From Incurvaria masculella (lineage: Eukaryota > Arthropoda > Insecta > Lepidoptera > Incurvariidae), in the NCBI GenBank assembly GCA_946894095.1, contig OX335652.1, positions 10,501,001 to 10,565,000 on the forward strand: DNA of 64,000 bases. The letters run 5' to 3'. The notes below the pieces were generated by a model. The model was not told the origin of the DNA and searched no databases. It saw nothing but the letters and a program-made list of their open reading frames with translations. Position numbers and translations under genes: made by a program. This document shows positions 38,001 through 47,779 of this stretch, piece by piece. Positions within the stretch are counted from its first letter, which is position 1. Every line of letters starts with the position of its first letter.

Positions 38001-40223
38001 ACAATTATATATTGTATTTAAAAATTGTATAATAAATACAATTTTAAAACATATCAACAACTATGTACTTGGTCAGGTGAAGTGATTGGCCTTATTAAAA
38101 CCAAATATCTTTAGAAATTAAGAATGAAATAGCTTCCCTTTTTGTCTGGGCCGAAACATAGATTGTACCTTATTAACTAATTAAATTTTCTTATTCTAAT
38201 TCCTAAAATGCGAAAAAAGAAAACCAAGTCATGCTTCAGTCGGGTTTACAGTCCTCAGACTTCCATAATGTCATCCCTTTAAGACGCTTCTCGTAGCGTT
38301 TCATCGTCAGTTGGTTAGGGTGGAAATGGAGACTTTGCTCAAATTTCGTGTAGGAGGATTTTAACTCTCCGCATACGGTTGGAATATAAGATTTTAAACA
38401 CTTTATAAGTGTATATTTATTGTAATGCATGTCTTGTATTCCGCTTTATACACTACATATGTCCCAAATCATATCATTCTTCAATCCTCATTGATAACTC
38501 GTATTCCGTGTTGCAATAGTTTCTGGAGTGTTATTTTCGCTTAATGCTTGCGCACTGACACGGAGGCGACTTGTTCCCTAACGCGTCACAAGTATGCGGA
38601 GGAGTTCCCGGGGCTCGTGCACTTCGTGATGGTGGAGCGCACGGCGGGCCGCGTGCTGGCGCCCGATCTGGCCGACTGTGCCGACATGCTCACGCAGGAG
38701 AAGGTGAGAAATTTATTTGCTGTGAAATTCCAAATGAACAAACATGCTGGACTGGCTGTTCTTGCAAGACGAACACAGTGTGACAGTGATAAGTTAACTG
38801 GTTACCACTACTCCCGAGTTGGAGGAGATGAAATACCTACCCGACAATTTTTAAGTGCACAGTGTCCGGACTCATTAAATGTGAAAATGGGCTCCTCAAA
38901 GAAAGCATGTATTTGTGACCTGAACGGGGACATACTGTCCACGTTCTACACGTGTGTCGCTTGTGTCTATGACTTGGTGGGGGACGGCAGGTGCGCGCGA
39001 TGCTGCGCCGCGGCATGCGGCTCGCGCGCGAGGGCTACACGGCGGCGGCGTGGTGCTCGGGCGCGCTGCACGCGTGCCTCGTGCTGTGGTGGGAGGCGCG
39101 CGGGGCGCCGGTCGCACCGCGCGCGCCCCCGCACCCCGCCGCCGTGCGCGCCTTGCCCGTGCCCGGGGACATACTGTCCACGTTCTACAAGTATGTCGCT
39201 TTGGTCTTTGATTGATTATTTATTTTTTGATAAACGAGCAGCCTAAACTGATATGTTCTTGTCTCAGTTCACTGGTTCTTTGTTATTACCGTAATCGTTT
39301 AGTGTTTTTAATTATTAGCGTAATAACAAGAACCAGTGACTTTTGATTAGTATTTTTAGTTGTTTTTCAAGCCTGTTTTTAATTATTACCGTAATAACAA
39401 AGAACCAGTGAGTTTCGTTTCGTGTTTTTAGGTGTTTTTAGGTGTTTTTCAAGCATATTTTTAATTATTACCGTAATAACAAAGAACCAGTGACTTTCGT
39501 TTAGTATTTTTAGTTGTTTTCCAAGCCTGTTTTAATTATTACCGTAATAAAAAAGAACCAGCGACTTTCGTTTAGTATTTTTAGGTGTTTGTCAAGCCTG
39601 TTTTTAAAGGCATTGGTGGCGGGTGGGTGCGTCTGCGAATCTTGTCGCTAGTTCTCGTATACTATGTCTCTTAAGGGCAGAGAATCTTAGATTGCTCACT
39701 CCCTGAAGTTAAGCAGCTAACTCCTTTATATGTTGGTTTTGTATTGTATTGTATTGTACCCGTCCAACAATCCACATTCTCGAAGGAATTAGGTGCCATG
39801 CCAGGACTTTCCCGTTATGAGCACGGCTACATCGAACTGGATTGAAAACACTAGAATTTTTTTTATTGCTGTTTTGACGACCTATCCACAACATTTTTAG
39901 CATTAAAAATTCATTAGGCCTCATGAGCTCGCACACGCTTATTCGAAACACACTTGTGTGGCCGAAAGATATTTTGAGACAGCTGTATAGAACGTCTCTA
40001 TCCCACTCACATTGGGCACAACTGATCATGTAATATCACTTGCAGGCAGCTGACCGAGCTCTGCTTCCCGGAGGACTCATCGCAAGTGGTGGTGAAGGAG
40101 CTGCTTTGCATCCACCTGGGGCTGCTGCCGGCCGCGACGGCCGTGCAGCAGGCGCGCCGACTCGCCCACGCCGTCCAGGAGGTCTCCGCCGACACGAGGC
40201 CCAACCCCGCCGACTTGCTGTGA
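26091..40223 (+). CDS. HPS1: HPS1 (BLOC-3 subunit) homologue, eleven coding exons
   Basis: HPS1 pairs with HPS4 to form BLOC-3, the exchange factor for Rab32/38 in making pigment granules and other lysosome-related organelles; the family has longin-like domains. Exons: 26091-26186, 29131-29316, 30027-30139, 31597-31815, 32462-32577, 35047-35182, 36180-36303, 36765-37042, 38592-38703, 38991-39190 and 40046-40223. All phases agree: 1758 nt, 585 residues (human 700). Matching landmarks, in order, are QLLSPVITS, LIISEEDVDDLQRELLDLK, HFHLLLYVGDKLLALYS, LTPADLILLSMQ, the basic helix near 36780, RYFSLGSYAEEFPGLVHFVM, REGYTAAAWCSG, and the end ELCFPEDSSQVVVKEL to ARRLAHAVQEVSADT. Intron 1 has a GC donor (AAG/GCAAGT), and intron 8 looks U12-type. 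An alternative exon 4 acceptor lies near 31494. The last exon is the first unit of a 15-copy tandem array. Confidence 0.92.
26515..27308. mobile_element. Foldback element of about 790 bp in HPS1 intron 1
   Basis: The left arm (26515-26660) and right arm (27165-27308) are long inverted copies. They share GCGCCATT, TTAGCTTCTAGCTGGATATC, GGGATGGTAGAGTGGATTTT, CATGGGCGCGGAAACGAAG and TTTTCTATCTAAAATATTTT. The interior contains a direct duplication of GTCGGAATACAGAACGAACG (27063 and 27138). No transposase is present. Confidence 0.88.
27650..28310. repeat. Cluster of degenerate ATTATACGTTNTGNATGG motifs
   Basis: Variants of a short motif recur irregularly: TTATACGTTCTGCATGGTTT (28078), ATTATACGTTGTGACAATA (28124), AATACGTTCTGCATGATG (28142), TTATACGTTGTGAATATTA (28211), TTATACGATATGCATGGTTT (28227) and TTATACGTTTTGAATATTAT (28269), with inverted relatives such as aaaaaccatgcatatcatat near 27850. 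Spacing varies, so it is not a simple tandem array. Confidence 0.6.
29673..29962 (-). repeat. Hairpin-ended repeat family H, copy 3
   Basis: A minus-orientation copy beginning AAAACCGACCAAGTGCGAGT and ending in the reverse complement of the GGGTTCCGTACCC start. It lies in intron 2 of HPS1, about 65 bp before exon 3. Confidence 0.85.
30935..31311 (-). mobile_element. 5S rRNA-derived SINE
   Basis: Read on the minus strand, the head contains CTCTCCGAAGTTAAGCAACG and CTTGGATGGGTGACC, which are the internal promoter region of 5S rRNA. The body and tail (catcgcattggatgaacgatg-like, CAATGTAGCCGTGCAATATA, GGTCCTGGCATGGCACCTAG) match the tRNA-headed SINEs elsewhere in the window. It is not a functional 5S gene because only the central part of 5S is present and it is fused to the SINE body. 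Confidence 0.85.
32063..32233. mobile_element. Short foldback element in HPS1 intron 4
   Basis: The inverted arms share GGCTTTTCACCCGGCGG / CCGCGTGAAAAGC and GACATTCTCCGACGTT / AACGTCGGAGAATGTC. A partial copy of one arm is at 52375-52500. Confidence 0.85.
33294..33592 (+). repeat. Hairpin-ended repeat family H, copy 4
   Basis: A full-length copy in HPS1 intron 5, with the (TCCG)n tract, the CTGTATCTCATGAACCGTAA block and the GTGCGAGTCCGACTCGCAC hairpin end. Confidence 0.85.
34057..34700 (-). pseudogene. Jockey-type LINE fragment: RNase H and C-terminus
   Basis: The minus strand encodes an RNase H segment (MTDSKSALQHL, then FQWSPSHVGIEGNEKAYELA) and, after a frameshift, LRSGHTPLNRMG and the C-terminal SPNCSACDKPEIQFHLFIEC. 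These are standard for LINEs of the jockey group. It is broken by frameshifts and lies in HPS1 intron 5. Confidence 0.85.
35314..35571 (-). pseudogene. Jockey-type LINE fragment: reverse transcriptase palm
   Basis: The minus strand encodes LLCTADLPNTSDVTIDTFTD followed by ETVIVASHEDINTAS. This is the RT palm region with the catalytic FADD-type box altered to FTDE, then the conserved NKWLNRWCIVVNQTKS. It lies in HPS1 intron 6, on the other side of exon 6 from the RNase H fragment. Confidence 0.85.
35833..36134. mobile_element. MITE family A, copy 3
   Basis: It begins TCACCTAAATTGGCGTTTAC and ends CGCCAATTTAAGTGTCAAG; internal blocks are diverged. Its right end is 45 bp upstream of HPS1 exon 7. 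Confidence 0.8.
37043..38591 (+). other. Probable U12-type intron with AT-AA ends (HPS1 intron 8)
   Basis: The 5' end ATATCCTTTT after exon base 37042 matches the U12 donor consensus of AT-AC introns exactly. Near the 3' end, TTCCCTAAC (38574-38582) matches the U12 branch-site consensus (TTCCTTAAC) in all but one place. No GT donor gives a sensible protein. The reading frame, and a gap-free match of the flanking residues to HPS1, require the downstream exon to start at 38592, so the intron ends CACAA rather than AC. This is seen in sequence; the splice itself is inferred. Confidence 0.75.
39290..39605 (+). repeat. Four-copy minisatellite with palindromic core
   Basis: A 70-82 bp unit repeats four times in HPS1 intron 10. 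Each has the near-palindrome TTATTACCGTAATAA, then AAGAACCAGTGACTTTCG and TTTTTAGGTGTTTTTCAAGC. The cores begin near 39313, 39384, 39466 and 39535. Confidence 0.9.
39690..39870 (-). mobile_element. SINE fragment in HPS1 intron 10
   Basis: GAATTAGGTGCCATGCCAGG and GAGCACGGCTACATCGAACT match the SINE tail region; a 5S-like CTGAAGTTAAGCAG lies at about 39705. The copy is rearranged. Confidence 0.65.
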
Positions 40224-43200
40224 GCTCCGTTCGGACCGACCGCTTGATACCGTGACAGCGCTCGCAGGCAGCCGACCGAGCTCTGCTTCCTGGAGGACTC
40301 AACGCAAGTGGTGGTGAAGGAGCTGCTTTGCATCCACCTGGGGCTGCTGCCGGCCGCGACGGCCGTGCAGCAGGCGCGCCGACTAGCCCACGCCGTCCAG
40401 GAGGTCTCCGCCGACACGAGGCCCAACCCCGCCGACTTGCTGTGAGCTCCGTTCGGACCGACCGCTTGATACCGTGACAGCGCTCGCAGGCAGCTGACCG
40501 AGCTCTGCTTCCCGGAGGACTCATCCCAAGTGGTGGTGAAGGAGCTGCTTTGCATCCACCTGGGGCTGCTGCCGGCCGCGACGGCCGTGCAGCAGGCGCG
40601 CCGACTAGCCCACGCCGTCCAGGAGGTCTCCGCCGACACGAGGCCCAACCCCGCCGACTTGCTGTGAGCTCCGTTCGGACCGACCGCTTGATACCATGAC
40701 AGCGCTCGCAGGCAGCCGACCGAGCTCTGCTTCCTGGAGGACTCAACGCAAGTGGTGGTGAAGGAGCTGCTTTCCATCCACCTGGGGCTGCTGCAGGCCA
40801 CGACGACCGTGCAGCAGGCGCGCCGACTAGCCCACGCCGTCCAGGAGGTCTCCGCCGACACGAGACCCAACCCCGCCGACTTGCTGTGAGCTTCGTTTGG
40901 ACCGACCGCTCGAAACCGTGACAGCGCTCGCAGGCAGCCGACCGAGCTCTGCTTCCTGGAGGACTCAACGCAAGTGGTGGTGAAGGAGCTGCTTTGCATC
41001 CACCTGGGGCTGCTGCCGGCCGCGACGGCCGTGCAGCAGGCGCGCCGACTCGCCCACGCCGTCCAGGAGGTCTCCGCCGACACGAGACCCAACCCCGCCG
41101 ACTTGCTGTGAGCTTCGTTCGGACCGACCGCTCGAAACCGTGACAGCGCTCGCAGGCAGCCGACCGAGCTCTGCTTCCTGGAGGACTCAACGCAAGTGGT
41201 GGTGAAGGAGCTGCTTTGCATCCACCTGGGGCTGCTGCCGGCCGCGACGGCCGTGCAGCAGGCGCGCCGACTAGCCCACGCCGTCCAGGAGGTCTCCGCT
41301 GACACGAGACCCAACCCCGCCGACTTGCTGTGAGCTTCGTTCGGACCGACCGCTCGAAACCGTGACAGCGCTCGCAGGCAGCCGACCGAGCTCTGCTTCC
41401 TGGAGGACTCAACGCAAGTGGTGGTGAAGGAGCTGCTTTGCATCCACCTGGGGCTGCTGCAGGCCGCGACGGCCGTGCAGCAGGCGCGCCGACTAGCCCA
41501 CGCCGTCCAGGAGGTCTCCGCCGACACGAGGCCCAACCCCGCCGACTTGCTGTGAGCTCCGTTCGGACCGACCGCTTGATACCGTGACAGCGCTCGCAGG
41601 CAGCCGACCGAGCTCTGCTTCCTGGAGGACTCAACGCAAGTGGTGGTGAAGGAGCTGCTTTGCATCCACCTGGGGCTGCTGCCGGCCGCGACGGCCGTGC
41701 AGCAGGCGCGCCGACTAGCCCACGCCGTCCAGGAGGTCTCCGCCGACACGAGGCCCAACCCCGCCGACTTGCTGTGAGCTCCGTTCGGACCGACCGCTTG
41801 ATACCGTGACAGCGCTCGCAGGCAGCTCACCGAGCTCTGCTTCCCGGAGGACTCATCCCAAGTGGTGGTGAAGGAGCTGCTTTGCATCCACCTGGGCCTG
41901 CTGCCGGCCGCGACGGCCGTGCAGCAGGCGCGCCGACTAGCCCACGCCGTCCAGGAGGTCTCCGCCGACACGAGGCCCAACCCCGCCGACTTGCTGTGAG
42001 CTCCGTTCGGACCGACCGCTCGAAACCGTGACAGCGCTCGCAGGCAGCCGACCGAGCTCTGCTTCCTGGAGGACTCAACGCAAGTGGTGGTGAAGGAGCT
42101 GCTTTGCATCCACCTGGGGCTGCTGCCGGCCGCGACGGCCGTGCAGCAGGCGCGCCGACTCGCCCACGCCGTCCAGGAGGTCTCCGCCGACACAAGACCC
42201 AACCCCGCCGACTTGCTGTGAGCTTCGTTCGGACCGACCGCTCGAAACCGTGACAGCGCTCGCAGGCAGCCGACCGAGCTCTGCTTCCTGGAGGACTCAA
42301 CGCAAGTGGTGGTGAAGGAGCTGCTTTCCATCCACCTGGGGCTGCTGCAGGCCGCGACGACCGTGCAGCAGGCGCGCCGACTAGCCCACGCCATCCAGGA
42401 GGTCTCCGCCGACACGAGACCCAACCCCGCCGACTTGCTGTGAGCTTCGTTTGGACCGACCGCTCGAAACCGTGACAGCGCTCGCAGGCAGCCGACCGAG
42501 CTCTGCTTCCTGGAGGACTCAACGCAAGTGGTGGTGAAGGAGCTGCTTTCCATCCACCTGGGGCTGCTGCAGGCCGCGACGACCGTGCAGCAGGCGCGCC
42601 GACTAGCCCACGCCGTCCAGGAGGTCTCCGCCGACACGAGACCCAACCCCGCCGACTTGCTGTGAGCTTCGTTCGGACCGACCGCTCGAAACCGTGACAG
42701 CGCTCGCAGGCAGCCGACCGAGCTCTGCTTCCTGGAGGACTCAACGCAAGTGGTGGTGAAGGAGCTGCTTTCCATCCACCTGGGGCTGCTGCAGGCCGCG
42801 ACGACCGTGCAGCAGGCGCGCCGACTAGCCCACGCCGTCCAGGAGGTCTCCGCCGACACGAGACCCAACCCCGCCGACTTGCTGTGAGCTTCGTTTGGAC
42901 CGACCGCTCGAAACCGTGACAGCGCTCGCAGGCAGCCGACCGAGCTCTGCTTCCTGGAGGACTCAACGCAAGTGGTGGTGAAGGAGCTGCTTTCCATCCA
43001 CCTGGGGCTGCTGCAGGCCGCGACGACCGTGCAGCAGGCGCGCCGACTAGCCCACGCCGTCCAGGAGGTCTCCGCCGACACGAGACCCAACCCCGCCGAC
43101 TTGCTGTGAGCTTCGTTTGGACCGACCGCTCGAAACCGTGACAGCGCTCGCAGGCAGCCGACCGAGCTCTGCTTCCTGGAGGACTCAACGCAAGTGGTGG

Positions 43201-43424
43201 TGAAGGAGCTGCTTTGCATTCACCTGGGGCTACCACCCCACTACACCCACTAACACCGCGCCTTCTCACACACGCCATCTAGGAGGTCGCCGCCGACACG
43301 AGACCCAACCCCGCCGACTTGCTGTGAGCTCAGTTCCGACAGACCGATCGATGCCGTGACATTGCTCGCAGGTAGCCGACCGAGCTCTGTTTCCCGAGGG
43401 ACTCATCGCAACTACTGTTGATAG
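40046..43424 (+). repeat. Tandem array of the HPS1 terminal exon, 222-bp units
   Basis: Units start at 40046, 40268, 40490, 40712, 40934, 41156, 41378, 41600, 41822, 42044, 42266, 42488, 42710, 42932 and 43154. All fourteen steps are exactly 222 bp. Each unit has a cag acceptor, 178 bp equivalent to HPS1 exon 11 ending GACTTGCTGTGA, and 44 bp of spacer. Units 1-14 keep the frame and stop; unit 15 is 218 bp with a diverged stretch at about 43231-43275 that gives an early stop. A remnant of unit 16 starts at 43372 and decays after about 43424. Units differ by shared diagnostic sites (CTG/CCG, CCCGG/CCTGG, TTTGC/TTTCC, CTGCCGG/CTGCAGG, ACGGCC/ACGACC, CTTGATACC/CTCGAAACC), a mosaic typical of unequal exchange or conversion. 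The 1070-codon and two roughly 500-codon open frames on the minus strand are by-products. Confidence 0.97.
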
Positions 43425-44639
43425 TAAACACTCACTGACCCACGGATAAGATAAACCTCCGACATTTGATTTTCGAAAGTTGGCCTCTGTTAAGTCCAAC
43501 GAACAATACTCGGTTTTCCTGACTTCTCTCATTTACATCACCACTGCTCACCCCTTAGGTAATTTAGGATGATAGTAATCAGAATATAATTACATGGAAG
43601 AATTTACTATAGAATACTAAGAATATTCTATATCTAGAAACAAACTGCATCAACATTTTCTGAATGTTTAAAGGATGGGCAGACACTATTTTATTTTGAA
43701 ATAGTGTATTGCAATAGAGGACTATAACTGTGATTATCACATTTTACCCCATTTTCATTGGTAATATTAATTTTTAGTTTTTTATGTTGAGCGCAAATGG
43801 GCTTTCTTTACAGGGTCTGCGAAAACCATGCCGGCCGGCCAAGTGCTTTCTCGCACCATGTTTGAAGGACCCCAGGTTGTACTTACAGACTTAGAGGGAA
43901 ATACATCAACAGTTAGGGAGTCATCACATATTTTATTGACCCTGATTTCCATTCTCCGTAGTATTTCGGATTCAAAGCCGGGAAAAATTACCTATTTTGG
44001 TGCAATTCCGCCTACTTGACTGTGTATGGTTAGTATTGTAACTAAAATCGCTTTTGTCAACTGGCAACTTGGCAATCGACCGGAGATTGTGCTCGCCAAC
44101 TTGTCTTTGGACAGCTACCCGTGGTTAAATTTTATTTTAATATAATGATTAACCGTAGATGGTGTGCACTCCACCCTAAGAGATTCTTGATTGCAAAATT
44201 ATTTTACTACATATATGCTAGTCATTGTGACACAAGCCTGGAAGCATTTGAAAGGGGTTTGGCTATTCTACCATGATTAATGTAGTATTGAAATTACTGT
44301 ACCTTCTAAATTACAAATGTATTTAGTTTACTATCCCATGTTAAATGCTATGAATGTTTAGCGTATTGCTCTTATTAGGTACATATAAGGTAGCTTAAGA
44401 ATTTTACTGGTGACTAGTGTGCCAAAAACATTTAAAATTTGTTATTTACACTTTACTACTGTAGTTTCATACTTAAACTAAAATGCAAGCATAGTGGCCA
44501 ATTGATATATTGTTCAGTTAGCTATGTATTTTAGTTGTCAAAGAGCGTGTGAGGATCCAAAACCGTGTAGCATCTTGCGCTGTAACTTTCCATTCGAGTG
44601 GACGAAAAAAAAGACCAAAAAAATTTATTATTTATAGAC

Positions 44640-44765
44640 TAGTGAAGTTTCTTTGAGGGTTCTTCTTCACTGGTTGATCGAATCAGCGGATCAATCAAAT
44701 TGTGACATGACTTAGTGTAGTTTGACTACCAGAAGTTGAATAAATAAATGAAATGAAATGAAATT
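44640..44765 (+). mobile_element. LINE-like 3' end with AAATG simple-repeat tail
   Basis: CGGATCAATCAAATTGTGAC and TAGTTTGACTACCAGA are followed by aataaataaatgaaatgaaatgaaat. Copies of the same end are at 18775-18860 (+) and 58378-58497 (-). Confidence 0.65.
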
Positions 44766-44784
44766 TAATTTTCCTGACATTCAC

Positions 44785-45300
44785 ACAGCTCGTGTAATTG
44801 GAGCTTTGACACCCCGCATGTGCTGCTACTCAATGGGGAAGAAAACTGCTTATTTATCATGACAGGTGGCGTCCAAGCGAGCTCACCTAAAAGATCTGTC
44901 AAAACTGTCCAGATACCATACAAAATGAAAAAATAGAATGGATTTGAAAAATGTATTTGCTCAATCTATGTCATTGAAATGACTTAATTCTCTCCATGTT
45001 ATTCCGAAAATAAATTGTTCTTCAATCAAAAGAAGTTGTGGGAAAGAAAATATCACAAAAACATAACCTATAATATTTTGTTTCATACTTTGTGCTGTGC
45101 AATGACATTTAAATTAATTTGAAGACAAACAAAATCTCTTCCTTTTCTCTAAACCTTATTCTAACTGCATCATGGAGTACATCTTTCATCGAAAAACTTG
45201 TTAATCAAACTTGACATTGACATTTTTAAGGTGAGGTCGGTCTCGCGACATTTGCTTTGAGTTTTCTTCCCCATTCGACGGAAAGTTAATTTTAAACCTT
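44785..45300. repeat. Repeat with partly inverted ends, related to 63601-63780
   Basis: ATGGGGAAGAAAACTGCTTA, TTATCATGACAGG and TGTCATTGAAATGACTTAAT match 63608-63760 in order. The right end (TTTTCTTCCCCATTCGACGG) is inverted relative to the left, suggesting a MITE of about 500 bp. Confidence 0.6.
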
Positions 45301-45641
45301 CCCTTTCTGTTTGCACTCTGTGACTTAGTTATGTCTATCAATAAAAATAAAGCAATGTACAAAATTTACAATGTTTTTTAATTAAACATGCAAATTAATT
45401 AAAATTATTTGTATGCAATAAAAACATTTCAATTTACTTGTTACATTTACAATTGCCAATTAGGTGAAACCCAAGTCAGGTGAGAATACCATAGCTATCA
45501 GTTCTCTTGTCTTCCCAAAAAGGTAAAAAGTATTTTTTTATAGAAAGTAACATCTTTGCTGCTCGAAGCTATATCATGATAAAATTACAACATGTAACTA
45601 GCAAGGTAGTTTGCAAATTAGTGGCAACCAGAGCCTTTAAA

Positions 45642-46236
45642 CTTGTCACCTAAATTGGCGTATACGCCAAACCGATCGACTTACGTTTTAAAATATATGG
45701 AGAATTGAAGTGCAGTGGGTGTTAGGCGAACTAACATTTGCGAGTCCATGTTTGATTTGAGAGCTTACATATCGTCGCCGTAAATGCATTGTAGTTGCCA
45801 TTTATACCAACTCCTTGTTTTCATACAAATCGGTTATCGGTTGATTTCGACAGGTTGAAGAAGTTAGCACAAATGTATATGCTTTTTTTATGTAACTGGA
45901 CATGCTGCCATGCCAAGACCTTCCTTATATTGCTCGACTACATTTAACTGGATGGAAAACACGGACAATTTTCATTGCCGCTTCGACCATCGTTCATTCA
46001 ATGCGATGTTACCAACCCGGGCCGGATTAACCTTACCACCTAGGAAGTAAGGGGACCTAGTTTTACGTGGAATCCGAGCCACGACCAGCCTCAATGGTTG
46101 TAAATGGTCACCCATCCAGAACTCAAGACTCTCAGAGATGCTTCACCCAGCTTATTGAATCGCAAGGCATTGCACCACTAGGCTACCGAGGCTGACGTAT
46201 CTTCAAAGTTCCGTAAACGCCAATTTAGGTGAGAAC
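45642..46236. mobile_element. MITE family A, copy 4, interrupted by a SINE
   Basis: Ends TCACCTAAATTGGCGTATAC and CGCCAATTTAGGTGAGAAC are intact, with internal CTAACATTTGCGAGTCCATG and TTTTCATACAAATCGG. The segment 45873-46197 between them is a SINE that replaces part of the interior. Confidence 0.82.
45873..46197 (-). mobile_element. SINE inside MITE A copy 4
   Basis: The body matches the SINE at 30935-31311 (CAATTTTCATTGCCGCTTCG, ACCAACCCGGGC). The head on the minus strand contains GGTCACCCATCC-type 5S sequence, more degenerate than at 31210. It is younger than the MITE it interrupts. Confidence 0.75.
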
Positions 46237-47779
46237 TCAAACTGACCATACAGAAGTGCTTATGGCATAATCAAGGCTCCCATTTTATGTAGGAGATACA
46301 AAGGCACCACATTAGGTGTAACAAACTTGATATATTTTTGAAATATAAACTATAAAACTATATTTCTGAACTAAAAATTACCTCCCTAGCTATCTGCTTA
46401 CTGTTTAATTTAAGGTTAACAAAACTTGACATAACACAGTATATTTAAGAAACTTTAAACAGAATACAAAAGAAAAAACAACAGATTCCGATACAGTGAG
46501 GAAATAGGAAGATAGATATGAAGTAACTAGGCTTTTTTATCAGAAAAGTATTTGTTGGAGCGTTCATCATGATCATTTATTTAGTGGGATCAACTACCCA
46601 GAAATGGAGTATTTTATCCTAATCGATAAAGTATTTTGTTTAATATTTCTATTGATTTTTTCTCAATCTTTAATAAAAAAAAGTTTTTAGAAGATAATTA
46701 ATATTTTCATACAATATGTTTTTTTATCTATCCTACTTGTCATTAATTTTCAAACATAACGAGCTTGTTGTCAATCTCAAGTAAAATAAAAGTAACATTA
46801 GCAACACAACAACAACATCTTTAGCTATGAAACTGAAATTAAAATTGCATAGTGCACCACTCATTGGCAAGGAAACAGGCATACATGCCCACATGTTTAA
46901 ACAAGGAACAAAATGAACTGCATGTCGGAAATATTTCAACTTTGTATATTATTTGGTATAATTAAAGAGGTGACAAAAAAAACAACATATATGAATAACA
47001 CATTCTCTGCCAAGCCGATTTGAAAGTTTTTTGTGCAGAACACCAAAAGCAACTATTGGTGGGGTCAGATTTATTTGATGTTACTTTTATGATTTTTAAA
47101 AACATATTTGCGTTATTTCATTAAAATACCTAAATATAAAATGGCTAGCACCCCTGCCCCCAAGTGGGAAAGAATCCCCTTGCATTTTGAGTTTTGGGTA
47201 GGTAGGAATACAGGTGACCTTATGAATACCGGCACCACTTACCGGTGTATCTGTATCGGAAACCTAGCAATAAATATACATTTCCAATAATTTTTTTTGC
47301 AGTCCCCATACATTTGTGGGATTGCAAAATAAAACATCGGAATTTAATATTTGTTATATAATATATGTATGTTTATATAAGGTGAGTTTATAATAATCTA
47401 CAAGCCTTATAGGGTTGATTCAGTATCTGATATAGAACAACTTTTGCTAAGAATGTAGGTATGTAATTTTTTTTGTTCCATTTTAACTTTTGAGAAATTT
47501 ATACATTACATTCTTCCCAGTATTGTCAACAACTTTTGCCAAGGAACGGTGATGGTTTCGAGGAAATAATTAAATAATGAAATTATTAAATGCGCGCGAA
47601 CTACGGCGCGGATAAGCGGCGGCAGTCTATTTTACCTACGCGAATAGTTTTGCCTCCTTCTATATAAGGCTTACAAACAAGTGGTGCACCGGAAAAAACA
47701 AATGATAAGCTACATAGATACATGTATACATATATGTACACTAATTTTTACTCAGTGTCCAAGCATAAGGCACAATCAA

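Larger units (their letters stand above)
43425..47779. other. Intergenic region between convergent HPS1 and Abraxas
   Basis: No gene is recognised. It must hold the HPS1 3' end. AATAAA hexamers near 45342 and 45348 (+) and 47067-47072 (-) are possible poly(A) signals. Contents are a LINE-like tail, a partly inverted repeat, a MITE A copy and a SINE, listed separately. A 63-codon open frame at 43828-44019 has no recognisable content. Confidence 0.5.

Noticed and set aside
37042..38590. A standard AT-AC reading of HPS1 intron 8
   Set aside because: Ending the intron at GTCAC puts the downstream exon in the wrong frame; only a start at 38592 keeps YAEEFPGLVHF in phase.
38548..39246. A single 232-codon exon covering HPS1 exons 9 and 10
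   Set aside because: The frame runs through an intron with clear donor (AAG/GTGAGA) and acceptor (GGCAG), and exon 10 fits the family in a different frame.
40007..43219. A 1070-residue minus-strand repetitive protein
   Set aside because: It is the reverse complement of the HPS1 terminal-exon array. Sense-strand units match the HPS1 C-terminus with correct splicing phase; the antisense frame is open only because 222 is divisible by three.
40046..43371. A CRISPR array
   Set aside because: Units are contiguous 222-bp near-identical copies with no spacers, and the context is an animal gene.
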